A program made the position numbers and the translations under genes. This document shows, in pieces, positions 1 to 7,678 of a stretch of DNA of 32,168 nucleotides (position 1 is the stretch's first letter; each line of letters begins with the position of its first letter). The notes below the pieces were generated by a model. The model ran no database searches and was not told the DNA's origin. It worked only from the letters and a program-made list of their open reading frames with translations. The DNA is from a virus, in the IMG/VR virus record IMGVR_UViG_3300011113_000366, positions 1-32,168 of that record; one strand, written 5' to 3'.

Positions 1-323
1 ATTAAATCTTTGATTCTCAGTGCTTCAACTACCAATCGTTGAACTTCGTTGGTATCTGCTCCTAACCAGCTGAGGAATTTTCGATATTTAAAACTAAGAG
101 GTCTACCCGGAGTGTATCCTGTTTTAAATCCACAATTGAAACAATGCCAGCTTACTCCCCCGTCTGTATTAACTATTAGACCGCCGCGGCCTCTTGTGTC
201 TTGACTGTCGCCATTGTGAGTACAACAAACAGCATTGCCTGACAACCAACCAGATTGGGCCTTTTTAGTTTTGCGACCCTGGGTCCATAATTGCTGGGTG
301 TAGTTTGCTACTTCATGTATCAA
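1..323 (-). CDS. DNA primase, zinc-binding N-terminal part (runs off the left edge)
   Basis: An open frame on the minus strand runs from a stop at 365-363 to the left edge. It encodes a CHC2-type zinc-binding region: a C-C-x-H cluster (AVCCTHNGDSQ), then a glycine-rich stretch and WHCFNCGF (C-x2-C), then PGRPLSFKYRKFLSWLGAD. Primases of T4-like and Twinkle-like phages begin with such a domain, which binds template DNA before RNA primer synthesis. The frame has no ATG upstream of the zinc region. The only nearby start is TTG at 323-321, with a GGAAAG sequence 9 nt ahead of it inside the preceding endonuclease gene. The first residues are therefore uncertain. The true beginning of the gene is probably the fragment at 1056-988, separated from this part by the GIY-YIG cassette. 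The zinc motif is seen directly; the primase assignment is by family resemblance. Confidence 0.72.
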   Translation of the reverse strand, partial: MIHEVANYTQQLWTQGRKTKKAQSGWLSGNAVCCTHNGDSQDTRGRGGLIVNTDGGVSWHCFNCGFKTGYTPGRPLSFKYRKFLSWLGADTNEVQRLVVEALRIKDL

Positions 324-972
324 GACGAGTGACTTTCCAGTTGTTTTGATTTTTTGTTTTTCTTATAGTTACTGTGTTAGTATAACACTTTCTGTAAGCA
401 GAAAACAACTGCCAGTAGCTTACTTTTAACTCGTTTTTGTATTGTTCGGCAAAATCTTTCAAACCAACACTAGTAGTCCATACTTTTCCTTCTGGGGACT
501 CGATCCTGTACGTTCCTTTATGTGAGTCACTTTTTCGTTGCTTAGTATGTTGCGAGTCGGGCGAACTTTGATATCTCTTCTTTTGGCCGGTGCTACAATT
601 TTGACTTCTTGATTGTTTCTTTTCTTCTGTCATTGATGCGTGGTGTTTTAGTGCATTGTTTCTTGCACAGTTCGAATCGACTCCCTCACCGCCTGTTGTC
701 ATATTGTATCCAAGCTCAACGGAGTTATAGTACGCTATCCAGTATATTTCTCTGTTGTTCAGTTCTTCTTTTGTCCAATCATCGTTTCTTTCAATGACTT
801 CGAACTGCATACTATTCCAGGTATATTTTCTGATAGCATTTACTATTTTTCTGTCGGTGGTATCTTTATGTTCAAGTAAGCTATACCAATATTTCTTTTT
901 ATTATAGCTGACTTTTGACTGCCCAACATAATGTTTACCTGATGGGGAAGTAATAAGATAAATGTACTTCAT
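313..972 (-). CDS. GIY-YIG homing endonuclease (copy 1), inserted in the primase gene
   Basis: The protein has 219 residues from ATG 972. The GIY-YIG nuclease domain starts almost at residue 1: YIYLITSPSGKHYVGQS carries the degenerate GIY...YIG motif, and NNREIYWIAYYN supplies the conserved glutamate helix, followed by GYNMTTGGEG. The C-terminal third (TYRIESPEGKVWTTSVGLKD) resembles the NUMOD-type DNA-binding repeats of phage homing endonucleases. A TTG at 987 would add five residues, but the ATG is preferred because it lies exactly 5 nt after a GATAAATA late box. No Shine-Dalgarno is visible. The TGA stop lies inside the coding frame of the downstream primase fragment. Such enzymes nick or cut intronless or cassette-free alleles and spread by recombination. 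Confidence 0.88.
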   Translation of the reverse strand: MKYIYLITSPSGKHYVGQSKVSYNKKKYWYSLLEHKDTTDRKIVNAIRKYTWNSMQFEVIERNDDWTKEELNNREIYWIAYYNSVELGYNMTTGGEGVDSNCARNNALKHHASMTEEKKQSRSQNCSTGQKKRYQSSPDSQHTKQRKSDSHKGTYRIESPEGKVWTTSVGLKDFAEQYKNELKVSYWQLFSAYRKCYTNTVTIRKTKNQNNWKVTRLDT

Positions 973-977
973 ACATT

Positions 978-985
978 TATTTATC
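978..985 (-). promoter_or_regulatory. Late-type promoter box GATAAATA, leaderless geometry
   Basis: GATAAATA matches the T4 late -10 box (TATAAATA) at 7 of 8 positions and ends 5 nt before ATG 972. In T4 late promoters the box spans -13 to -6, so +1 would be the A of the ATG. The same box with the same spacing precedes the other GIY-YIG gene (9277-9270). Confidence 0.5.
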
Positions 986-987
986 AA

Positions 988-1056
988 TTAACAATTAAAA
1001 CAAATATTGTCAGGCGGCAGTATGCTTAGGGTAAAATCTTGAACCGTATTGAACAT
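988..1056 (-). CDS. Short open frame, likely displaced 5' end of the primase gene
   Basis: This is a 22-codon frame beginning MFNTVQDFTLSILPPDN and ending at TAA 990-988. Its ATG sits 6 nt after a consensus TATAAT, the same geometry used by two other genes in the window (starts at 14675 and 12158). That makes it a believable start codon rather than chance. Joining its LPP to GRKTKKAQSGW in the downstream fragment would give a plausible primase N-terminus. I infer that the GIY-YIG cassette separated this start from the rest of the primase. It could instead be a genuine tiny peptide. Confidence 0.45.
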   Translation of the reverse strand: MFNTVQDFTLSILPPDNICFNC

Positions 1057-1062
1057 CCAACT

Positions 1063-1091
1063 ATTATACAGAATTATTTGAGCTAAATCAA
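1063..1091 (-). promoter_or_regulatory. Sigma70-like promoter (TTGATT-17-TATAAT) for the primase region
   Basis: The -35 box TTGATT is at 1091-1086, followed by a 17-nt spacer and the -10 box TATAAT at 1068-1063. The ATG at 1056 follows after 6 nt, so the predicted transcript starts at or next to the start codon. It separates the primase region from the structural gene that ends at 1098. Confidence 0.72.
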
Positions 1092-1097
1092 ATGGTA

Positions 1098-2759
1098 TTA
1101 CGTCATTTCCTGCCATTCAATGCTGGCGTAAATGTCTTGATTTGTACCTGTTGTAGCCATAGTGATAACATACTCATAGGGTGTGCCAGTAAATGGTTCG
1201 CGTTCCAACTGATAGATAAATGAGAACTGTTCTTGTGTAGGGGCGCCGGCACTTTGATTGGTACTGTTGAAAAAACTCTGTTCCACGATATCGCCCGACA
1301 CCAAAGCTGTAGGAGCTAGGTTGTATTGTACTGCACTGTCGGCCGCTGAATCAACCCAACTGCCGCCGCTGGTAATGGCATATTTGTAAACTCTGAATTG
1401 GAATAAACTCTGCGCCGCCGGCACAAGACTATAGTTAATGGGCACAACCACTGCATCTAACATAGTGGATTTGAGTCTGATGGCTATCACAGGCACAAAG
1501 CTCGCATCATTAGGCAGACGTCGTGGAGTACCTATCAAATGGGAGGCTGCTCTGGGATTTCCCAACAACTGATAGCCACCTTCTGAAATCACACTGGCGC
1601 AGATTTGTCGCAGGGTACTAGGTGATGCTGTGATACCTGTGTTTGTGATTTCCAAGCGTAGAGGCAGTGTGGCTGTGGTCATGTAAGTTGTGGTGTTATT
1701 GACATATGCTGTGCTGGGAATATTAGCGTGATGAAAATGATGACATTCAACATAGTTACCATCAATAATAAATCCCACCCGCACAGTGCCTGAGCCTAAC
1801 CATTCGATGTCACAGAACCAGATTTGGATCAGTGCGGGATTGAGAGTAATGCCCGAAGGGTTAGTGCCTATGCTGTTGCTGAGACTGTTGATGTTCCAGT
1901 TGGCTTGCGCCACACGATCTTCAACTATTGCGCCAGAACTGTAGCTGCGAATCACCATATATAGGTTAGAGCCGTCGACTTCAAAATATATGCCATTCTG
2001 TGCACCAAAATACCCCACACGCTGACGCAGATTGGCTTTGGATGCATTCATACAAAATGACTGATAGATCAACAAGCTCTTGCCTGGCTGATAGGTAAAT
2101 GTTCTCACTGTTTCTCTCAGCACCTGATCGCCCGATGCTGTACCCACTGAACATAAAAAAGTGCTGGAGTTGGCATTGTAGACCACATTAGCTGTAGCAC
2201 CAGTAATGGATGAACTGAACTGTTCGTGATCGTAGTATCTGGCCTGTGTGTCAAACAAGGTCAAAGGATTGCTCACACGCAACCGACCAAATGCATCTTT
2301 GAGCCCGTCTTGAAAGCCACTGACTTCTACACTGCCGCTAGTAATGCTGACATTGGTTGTGCCAGTGATACCAACATTGCCATCCACAGTAATACTGCCA
2401 CCACCATCTACTACAGTTACATTAGAGTTAATACTGCTTATGGTTAGGTTATTTGTTATGGCTGCATTAGTATTACTAATTATCCAAGGTACATTGCCCT
2501 GAAACGCAATGACATTACCGCCAATTGGCATGTAAGAAACATTATTTGCCAATAGATTGCCACTGGTGCCAATTTCAGTTATATGAACATGCACAGGGTT
2601 CTCTGAGCTACTGGCCACATTAACTGTAGTGGGCACTGATATGTTTCCGATGATGTTAATGTTGGCTGAACCTAATGTAACAGGCAAAGGATTTACAGTA
2701 GTAATAGCTGATCCATTACTTTGAAAAATTGAACTAGTATTACTAAACAAATATGTCAT
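1098..2759 (-). CDS. Virion structural / tail-fibre-type protein, 553 aa
   Basis: This is a large Ser/Thr/Asn/Val-rich beta-type protein. Residues 1-150 are short repeats full of N-V-T-V and G-N-V/I steps, such as NVTVVDGGGSITVDGNVGIT, typical of fibre shafts. A conserved-looking segment DAFGRLRVSNPLTLFDTQ near residues 155-175 opens a C-terminal domain of about 380 residues; I have seen this motif in virion proteins of marine phages. No enzyme motif is evident. Its ATG overlaps the TGA of the upstream gene (ATGA at 2759-2756), so it is translationally coupled and is the last gene of the structural block. The virion role is inferred from composition and neighbours; fibre versus baseplate is unresolved. 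Confidence 0.75.
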   Translation of the reverse strand: MTYLFSNTSSIFQSNGSAITTVNPLPVTLGSANINIIGNISVPTTVNVASSSENPVHVHITEIGTSGNLLANNVSYMPIGGNVIAFQGNVPWIISNTNAAITNNLTISSINSNVTVVDGGGSITVDGNVGITGTTNVSITSGSVEVSGFQDGLKDAFGRLRVSNPLTLFDTQARYYDHEQFSSSITGATANVVYNANSSTFLCSVGTASGDQVLRETVRTFTYQPGKSLLIYQSFCMNASKANLRQRVGYFGAQNGIYFEVDGSNLYMVIRSYSSGAIVEDRVAQANWNINSLSNSIGTNPSGITLNPALIQIWFCDIEWLGSGTVRVGFIIDGNYVECHHFHHANIPSTAYVNNTTTYMTTATLPLRLEITNTGITASPSTLRQICASVISEGGYQLLGNPRAASHLIGTPRRLPNDASFVPVIAIRLKSTMLDAVVVPINYSLVPAAQSLFQFRVYKYAITSGGSWVDSAADSAVQYNLAPTALVSGDIVEQSFFNSTNQSAGAPTQEQFSFIYQLEREPFTGTPYEYVITMATTGTNQDIYASIEWQEMT

Positions 2760-3217
2760 ATTATTCTCCAGCCGCCATTTGTAAAGATCATATCAACGGC
2801 TGCATTATTAAGTGCCAATATAGCACTTGATTGATTGTCTATGGTATCTGAGCCTTGTGGCTGAATAGTTAAATGATGTACACTACAATTACTGCTTTGA
2901 TCTTTGACCACACAGATACGACCTTCTTCTCCAGGCGGCAGTGTTATAGTAACTGCGGCGTTGGACATCACACCCACATAATAGTCGGATTCCACAAAAG
3001 TATAGTCTGTATAAACTGTTCTTACATTATAGTTAAATGTACCAGAGCCGTTACCACCAAATCCAATGATTCTACCGCCGGGCAAGCCATTACCAACTCT
3101 TATAGTGTTTGTTATTGGATCATACCAAAGACGATCCATTTGTCCTATACGAACATTACCGTCCGCATAATTTCGTCTATCTGTGAAAAAGTCTTGAGTA
3201 TAAGTGTTAGCAGACAT
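2756..3217 (-). CDS. Small tail-fibre/adhesin-type protein, 153 aa
   Basis: Residues 25-55 (MDRLWYDPITNTIRVGNG) resemble the N-terminal repeat found in phage fibre and tropism-determinant proteins, where W-Y-D-x-x-T-N-x-I-R-V forms a beta hairpin. The C-terminal half (VTITLPPGEEGRICVVKDQS, then LTIQPQGSDTID and FTNGGWRII) follows a pattern common at the ends of phage fibres: an L-P-x-G-x-x-G turn, a T-I-x-P-x-G-x-D-T-I-D strand and a terminal GW. It lies between the 109-aa gene and the 553-aa gene and is coupled to the latter by a 4-nt overlap. Confidence 0.7.
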   Translation of the reverse strand: MSANTYTQDFFTDRRNYADGNVRIGQMDRLWYDPITNTIRVGNGLPGGRIIGFGGNGSGTFNYNVRTVYTDYTFVESDYYVGVMSNAAVTITLPPGEEGRICVVKDQSSNCSVHHLTIQPQGSDTIDNQSSAILALNNAAVDMIFTNGGWRII

Positions 3218-3228
3218 GGCGGGACCCT

Positions 3229-3558
3229 TTACGAGTCTAACGGTTCGTCGTCGCCTGCGTCGAAAATTGTGGCAGTTGGTACTCCTGCAATTTTCAAAAT
3301 TTGATCCAGCTCATCTTGTTGATCAACTTGATTATACATATTATCTACACCTACAGCTCGCTTTAATAGTTCTAATTTTTGCTGTAAAGGAGCAACCATT
3401 GTATTAGTGTCTGTTCTATCTTCGGTGTCGGCTTCAACTTCGTGTACATCGGGTCTGTTTTGAATTTCTATATTGATCCCACCGATAATAGGTTGTTCAG
3501 CTTGTTTTGGCTGACCAAAAATGTCTACTAATTCGCCAATCAAGTCTGAAATTTTCAT
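3229..3558 (-). CDS. Conserved-looking acidic phage protein of unknown function, 109 aa
   Basis: The protein is acidic with a helical middle (VAPLQQKLELLKRAVGVDNM) and an acidic end (DAGDDEPLDS). There is no transmembrane segment, cysteine or catalytic motif. It lies inside the structural block, 3 nt from the neighbour ending at 3562, so it may be a virion, chaperone or scaffold-like protein. I have an impression of similar LQQKLELLK...EPLD proteins in other marine T4-like phages but cannot name a family. Confidence 0.65.
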   Translation of the reverse strand: MKISDLIGELVDIFGQPKQAEQPIIGGINIEIQNRPDVHEVEADTEDRTDTNTMVAPLQQKLELLKRAVGVDNMYNQVDQQDELDQILKIAGVPTATIFDAGDDEPLDS

Positions 3559-3561
3559 TTA

Positions 3562-3876
3562 TCAAGCATTCAAGAACGTTGTACTATTTTGATTTACAGC
3601 ACTTTGGTAAACTGTGCCGCATTCAGTTACTGTAATGGCAGTACTGCCGCCTGCAACTGGCAACACTGAAATTCTGTTTCCTATGCCAGTCATGTTTATG
3701 TATGTGGGAAAGTTTGCGGGAATCATTGCGCCAACGTTAGCTGTCAATGTCGCTGGAGCGTTGATAGCATAAACACAGGCTGCATTTGCTACCACTTTGA
3801 CTTTGGTGCTGTTAATTGTGTTACCGTTACCAGCTACATTTGCTGCGGTTGATGTTACTATTGTATATGAGGCCAT
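3562..3876 (-). CDS. Small beta-rich virion-type protein, 104 aa
   Basis: The protein is rich in Ala, Thr, Val and Asn with very few charged residues. Strand-like steps such as KVKVVANAACVYAINAPATL and ISVLPVAGGSTAITVTE suggest a single compact beta domain. Two cysteines lie near residues 34 and 86. The composition resembles small head-decoration or fibre-associated proteins. Its ATG is preceded by AGGA about 9 nt upstream and by an ACTAAATA late-like box. Function is unknown. Confidence 0.62.
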   Translation of the reverse strand: MASYTIVTSTAANVAGNGNTINSTKVKVVANAACVYAINAPATLTANVGAMIPANFPTYINMTGIGNRISVLPVAGGSTAITVTECGTVYQSAVNQNSTTFLNA

Positions 3877-3898
3877 ATCTAAAATCCTGTTATTATGT

Positions 3899-3906
3899 TA
3901 TTTAGT
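3899..3906 (-). promoter_or_regulatory. Possible late promoter box ACTAAATA
   Basis: ACTAAATA differs from TATAAATA only in its first two bases. It sits in the gap between 3910 and 3876 and would give a leader of about 17 nt containing the AGGA ribosome-binding site of the 104-aa gene. An identical octamer occurs at 30642-30635, ahead of the metabolic operon. Confidence 0.3.
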
Positions 3907-3909
3907 AGT

Positions 3910-5298
3910 TTACCATGAGGAAAGGTTGGCTCGGCGCCATACATTATTAGCTACGCAAACATACACATAATCACTGTCATAGGTAATTTGTCCTTTTGTG
4001 CCTGTGCTAGTAGCAGTGCTGGGCACGTAAGTATTGCCAGTAATTAAATTGCCTGTAATTATGCTGTTGCTGATCCACAACTCTTTCCATTGTCTTGTAG
4101 CACTGCCTAAATTATAAGTAACATTGGCCCCGGGCAATAGTCCGGTGCTGTCCACTACTGTAACAACATTTGCTTCCGCAGTATTACCAATGAATGTTTT
4201 AACTAATCCGTTAGTACTGCCTATTATTAAATTACCCACATTACCTGTACTTGGGCCGGCTTGATCATATCCTGTAACATAAAGATATGCATCATTAAAT
4301 GTAGATGTATCCCCAAAGAAGTTTGGATCGGTATGTAAATTACCTGCAATACCCAAATCAACATAATATCTTGTATCAGTGCCATTGTTGGAAGTGGCCA
4401 CAAAATCTGAGCTAGATAAAGCACCTCCGTTTAAATTCTGATGCACTATTTGACTATAAGTATTGACATTGGAATAAACTTGTACAAATGCAGTGGGGAA
4501 GCTGCCGAATACATTTGCACTAGATGAAATAACTAAATTACCAATGGTTTCAGTGGTGTAATTTGCATAAAATTTAGTGTAATCGATGCCATCATGTGTA
4601 ATTTTTATATAAGACGGGGGACCGTTTACATGTACAAAACCCGAAAGTCCTTCGCCGGGGGTGTAGAACGAATATCCAGTTGCACTACTTTTACTGGCAG
4701 TAAAATCAGTGGCACTGAGTTGTCCATTAAAGTTAAAGTCAAACGCATTAGAAACTGTGTTAAAACTCATGCGGCCGTTATTGGCCCAAAGATAAATCGA
4801 TGAATTACGAACTCCGTCAGAAGCCACTAGTTGTGCATCTTTATTTTGTGAAAAGAAAAATGATCTAGCAACGTTTGATGTTATTAATAAAGTATTTGCT
4901 AATTCTATCCTATTTGCAGAAAGATTTCCTGTATAAGTAAGCAGATATGCTGCTACATTGGCATTTCCGTAATTAGTGGTACCTGTTAATAACGACCCGT
5001 TACCAACAAAATAAGATGCTGTTATATTCCCATCTGTGGCCACACCGTTGTTTAATACAACAATTCCGGTCCCATTAGGATCAATAACAATGTTGGCATT
5101 AGATACTGTTCCGGATATAGTTTGAGTGGAAATATCGAGATTTCCAAGATTAACAGTGGCCGGGTGGCCGCCTGGGGTAACCCCGTCGTGTATATTCAAG
5201 GTCCAGTTAGTTGTATTAACCGTAAGTTCACCTTCTGGTCCTGTATAAGTAGAACTTACATTAGCGTTGCCACGCTTCCATTGGACTGTTTTGCTCAT
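3910..5298 (-). CDS. Tail fibre with tropism-determinant-type N-terminal domain, 462 aa
   Basis: Residues 1-50 (VQWKRGNANVSSTYTGPEGE, then LTVNTTNWTLNIHDGVTPGG) match the N-terminal repeat of major-tropism-determinant and phage fibre proteins (R-G-x...G-x-x-G-E-x-x-x-D/N-T...H-D-G). A long Asn/Gly/Ser-rich shaft follows. Near residue 395, YNLGSATRQWKELWISNS is the N-L-G-S-x-x-x-x-W-K-x-L motif common before fibre tips. The C-terminus (TKGQITYDSDYVYVCVANN, W-R-R) is a typical terminal hairpin. It has a good GGAAG ribosome-binding site 6-10 nt before ATG 5298 and its own late-like box. It is probably a distal receptor-binding or fibre protein. Confidence 0.82.
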   Translation of the reverse strand: MSKTVQWKRGNANVSSTYTGPEGELTVNTTNWTLNIHDGVTPGGHPATVNLGNLDISTQTISGTVSNANIVIDPNGTGIVVLNNGVATDGNITASYFVGNGSLLTGTTNYGNANVAAYLLTYTGNLSANRIELANTLLITSNVARSFFFSQNKDAQLVASDGVRNSSIYLWANNGRMSFNTVSNAFDFNFNGQLSATDFTASKSSATGYSFYTPGEGLSGFVHVNGPPSYIKITHDGIDYTKFYANYTTETIGNLVISSSANVFGSFPTAFVQVYSNVNTYSQIVHQNLNGGALSSSDFVATSNNGTDTRYYVDLGIAGNLHTDPNFFGDTSTFNDAYLYVTGYDQAGPSTGNVGNLIIGSTNGLVKTFIGNTAEANVVTVVDSTGLLPGANVTYNLGSATRQWKELWISNSIITGNLITGNTYVPSTATSTGTKGQITYDSDYVYVCVANNVWRRANLSSW

Positions 5299-5327
5299 TT
5301 ATATCTTCCAAACATTTGTTATACACA

Positions 5328-5335
5328 TACTTATC
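5328..5335 (-). promoter_or_regulatory. Possible late promoter box GATAAGTA
   Basis: The octamer lies between the 246-aa gene and the fibre gene starting at 5298, giving a predicted leader of about 24 nt with a GGAAG ribosome-binding site. It differs by one base from the GATAAATA boxes elsewhere in the window. Confidence 0.3.
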
Positions 5336-5346
5336 AAATATTCCTA

Positions 5347-6087
5347 TTACTTTGTGTTCAATGCCGAGCACAAATTGTCAATAAAAGAATAATTTTGATT
5401 AAACCCTACAAAGAAATTAACATCGAGTACAGATATTACTGCACCAGATGGAGCTCCTGTTAAACTACCAGTTTCCCACATAGCTGCAACATATTCTGAT
5501 CCTGTAAATGCACTAGTCATTGCAGTGCCTGTACCCAAGCTAGTAAAAGTCCCCGGTCTTCCAAAAACAATACTATTAGAATTATTAGCTATTAAAAATT
5601 CAGGCTGTACCGTGACTGCTGCGCTATATGTATATTCCGTTAAACTTCTGACAACATTGCCACCGCCTATACTAGTTACAAAAGTGTCAATGGCATCATC
5701 TCTTACTCCTAAATTGCTATTTTCGCCTAGTATAAACATGGCGCCGCCTGACTGTAAATAACCGAATAATTTATTAGTAGGATTGTTGGGGTTTGTCAAA
5801 TATGGGCTTGCATAACCAATATCCCAAATATGTGCAAATTGTGACAAGTTTAATGTGTTTAAATCTGCATAACTTTGAACTAATGAAGTTGTAAATCCCA
5901 AAGTTGCTTCTCTTGCCTGTATCACAGGATATATGTTCGTCGCAGGATTTATGTCTCCAGAATTATAATAATCAGTGTTTCCCCCTGGACCAGCAGTTAA
6001 AGGGTCATAAAAAACTAGAACATTTTTTCTATACCCTCTATTAGCAGGTCTATTATACATAAAACCCAGTCTACTTGCTCCTATCAT
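5347..6087 (-). CDS. Virion-associated protein with a possible ThuA/GATase1-like fold, 246 aa
   Basis: The order of elements suggests an alpha/beta Rossmann-like domain rather than a fibre: NVLVFYDP near residue 24, a middle segment FAHIWDIGYASPYLT, then LFGYLQSGGAMFILGENSNL with a conserved-looking G-E-N and R-D-D. ThuA-like and class I amidotransferase-like domains have the same pattern of an early strand, then y-L-x-x-G-G-x-x-x-x-x-G-E. No Cys-His-Glu triad can be identified, so catalysis is not supported. It sits between the collagen-like fibre and another fibre gene and overlaps the former by 1 nt. It may be a host-binding or carbohydrate-binding component. The fold call is tentative. 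Confidence 0.6.
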   Translation of the reverse strand: MIGASRLGFMYNRPANRGYRKNVLVFYDPLTAGPGGNTDYYNSGDINPATNIYPVIQAREATLGFTTSLVQSYADLNTLNLSQFAHIWDIGYASPYLTNPNNPTNKLFGYLQSGGAMFILGENSNLGVRDDAIDTFVTSIGGGNVVRSLTEYTYSAAVTVQPEFLIANNSNSIVFGRPGTFTSLGTGTAMTSAFTGSEYVAAMWETGSLTGAPSGAVISVLDVNFFVGFNQNYSFIDNLCSALNTK

Positions 6088-7067
6088 TATACATACCCAG
6101 TTGTTAGTGTAACATAATATATCGAACCATCGTAAAACATGTTTAACATATCAATGCTGTTAGCAGCAGTACTTAAAGTTTTAAAATTTCCGGCAAATTT
6201 ATAATTTGAATTAGGAGTTAGTAAACGATTTCCAGTAGCATCTTGAGTAAAAATCAATGTTAAACTTTGTCCAAGTGTCATATTTGTTGGAGCAGACAAA
6301 GTTACATTTCCGATTAATGTTGCAGATTGAACCGACGCATTAGCCCTATTAGGAGCAAATGTGCCAGAAATATTACCTATAGAATATAATGTATCAATTG
6401 ATCCTGGAATAGTTACTGTTACTACATTAGCCACATTGGTTGTAGTAACTCCGTCGCCTACAAAATTCAAAGTAGAAACATTACTGGTAATTGCAGTTCC
6501 TTCATCTTCTACAGTAATTTCTGATCCGGGGCCTTGTGGTCCCTGTGGTCCTGGTACGTTACTACTGCCAGCTGGTCCTTGCGGGCCCTGCGGGCCCTGC
6601 GGTCCGCTTCCCTGAGGGCCCTGCGGGCCTTGTGGACCTTCTGGTCCTTGTGGGCCCGAACTACCAGTAAAGCCTACTGGTCCAGTAGGTCCTTGTGATC
6701 CTTGTGGACCAGTAGGTCCTTGTGATCCTTGTGGACCAGTAGGTCCTTGTGGACCTTGAACTCCTATACCAGTAGGTCCTTCTGGTCCAGAAGGACCTTG
6801 ATTACCGATAGGACCTTGTGGCCCTTGCGGTCCAGTTGGGCCTTGCACTCCTTGTCCCTGTGGTCCCTGTGGTCCCTGTGGTCCAGTATCTCCAGAAGGG
6901 CCTTGCGGTCCAGTTGGGCCTTGCACTCCCCGTAATCCAGTTGGGCCTTGTGGTCCCTGTGGTCCCCGAGGACCTTGTGGACCTTGTGTTCCCTGTGGTC
7001 CTCGAGGACCTTGCGGACCTTGCGGACCTGTCGGACAAGGAATCCCTAATAGGTTTTCTAAACTCAT
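6087..7067 (-). CDS. Collagen-like fibre protein, 326 aa
   Basis: Residues 11-180 are almost uninterrupted G-P-Q / G-P-x triplets, predicted to form a collagen triple helix. They are followed by [14 protein letters not shown] and a beta-rich C-terminal domain of about 140 residues ([20 protein letters not shown], later [17 protein letters not shown]) that is probably the trimerisation or tip domain. Phage collagen-like repeats occur in tail and head fibres, form trimers and change repeat number readily. The N-terminal [12 protein letters not shown] stretch may anchor it. A TAAGGAATAAAC sequence provides the ribosome-binding site at 7067. The repeats create long antisense shadow frames that are not genes. 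Confidence 0.88.
   Translation of the reverse strand: MSLENLLGIPCPTGPQGPQGPRGPQGTQGPQGPRGPQGPQGPTGLRGVQGPTGPQGPSGDTGPQGPQGPQGQGVQGPTGPQGPQGPIGNQGPSGPEGPTGIGVQGPQGPTGPQGSQGPTGPQGSQGPTGPVGFTGSSGPQGPEGPQGPQGPQGSGPQGPQGPQGPAGSSNVPGPQGPQGPGSEITVEDEGTAITSNVSTLNFVGDGVTTTNVANVVTVTIPGSIDTLYSIGNISGTFAPNRANASVQSATLIGNVTLSAPTNMTLGQSLTLIFTQDATGNRLLTPNSNYKFAGNFKTLSTAANSIDMLNMFYDGSIYYVTLTTGYV
6682..6751. repeat. 27-bp tandem repeats in the collagen-like gene
   Basis: Two identical 27-bp units (6682-6708 and 6709-6735) and 16 bases of a third encode nine-residue collagen blocks. Identity at the nucleotide level suggests recent slippage or unequal recombination. More diverged GPQ-coding repeats extend over about 6530-7035. 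Confidence 0.85.
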
Positions 7068-7076
7068 GTTTATTCC

Positions 7077-7640
7077 TTAAATTGTTCCAAAATCATACAT
7101 TGCGCTGTTTATTCCGTCGCCCACTGATCCAAGATCCAAGGCTGCAGGCTGATCTACCGGATAAGCCGAATTGCTTACATATAATTGTCCAGCTCCGCCG
7201 TAATTGTCATCAACATATGATGCCACATTACCCCAGCAAGTTTGTATTTTTACATTATAATTATATTGTTCTCTATCTAACTGCACCAAATCTAATCCAG
7301 TTAGTGTGACGTATCCTAAACCAGCAGCAGCATTGCTCATTATCACATTTGCACTTAGTACAACGTTGGCATTAGAAAAAACATAGTCATCGACTATGTT
7401 AAACGTGAGTAAGTGGCCTGTTACATCAATGGGTTTTTGATCTGCATTTTTTACTGCAATCTTAACAACATTGGTAATGCCTTTGTAAATTTGTAATGGT
7501 CTGGTATACACAACTCTGTTCCTTTGAGGGATTTCTACTGGTATCAAACAAGTTGAACTGATGTCAAATTGTACATCCACAGTATTGTCATAATAGTAAC
7601 TTATAACGGTTTGCATCACATATTTAGTTGCTTTTTCCAT
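7077..7640 (-). CDS. Virion/baseplate-type protein with BppU-like N-terminal region, 187 aa
   Basis: After a short helix ([17 protein letters not shown]), residues 45-90 read [20 protein letters not shown] then [17 protein letters not shown]. This is the pattern of N-terminal Ig-like domains of phage baseplate and fibre-carrier proteins (ligand-free strand, D-x-x-G-K/P-I-D-x-T-G, then T-F-x-I-x-D). The rest is beta-rich and ends MYDFGTI. ATG 7640 is preferred over TTG 7655. It begins the structural block and diverges from the plus-strand gene at 7679, with only 38 bp between them. Confidence 0.68.
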   Translation of the reverse strand: MEKATKYVMQTVISYYYDNTVDVQFDISSTCLIPVEIPQRNRVVYTRPLQIYKGITNVVKIAVKNADQKPIDVTGHLLTFNIVDDYVFSNANVVLSANVIMSNAAAGLGYVTLTGLDLVQLDREQYNYNVKIQTCWGNVASYVDDNYGGAGQLYVSNSAYPVDQPAALDLGSVGDGINSAMYDFGTI

Positions 7641-7665
7641 ATTCAATATAGACAAAATTTTCGAA

Positions 7666-7673
7666 AATAAATA
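7666..7673 (+). promoter_or_regulatory. Late-type promoter box AATAAATA for the plus-strand gene, leaderless geometry
   Basis: AATAAATA ends exactly 5 nt before the GTG start at 7679. It is the only plus-strand example of the box-N5-start arrangement seen at 985, 9277 and 20101 on the minus strand. Confidence 0.45.
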
Positions 7674-7678
7674 TCATT

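Noticed and set aside
313-1056. Group I intron containing GIY-YIG copy 1
   Set aside because: The splice-like U and G positions are attractive, but only about 70 nt lie outside the reading frame, and I could not find the P-Q-R-S core; kept only as one option in the findings.
6802-7309. Long frames on both strands across the collagen-like repeats
   Set aside because: Triplet-periodic GPQ repeats keep all frames open; the products are low-complexity Arg/Ser or Val/Pro/Leu strings without start signals.
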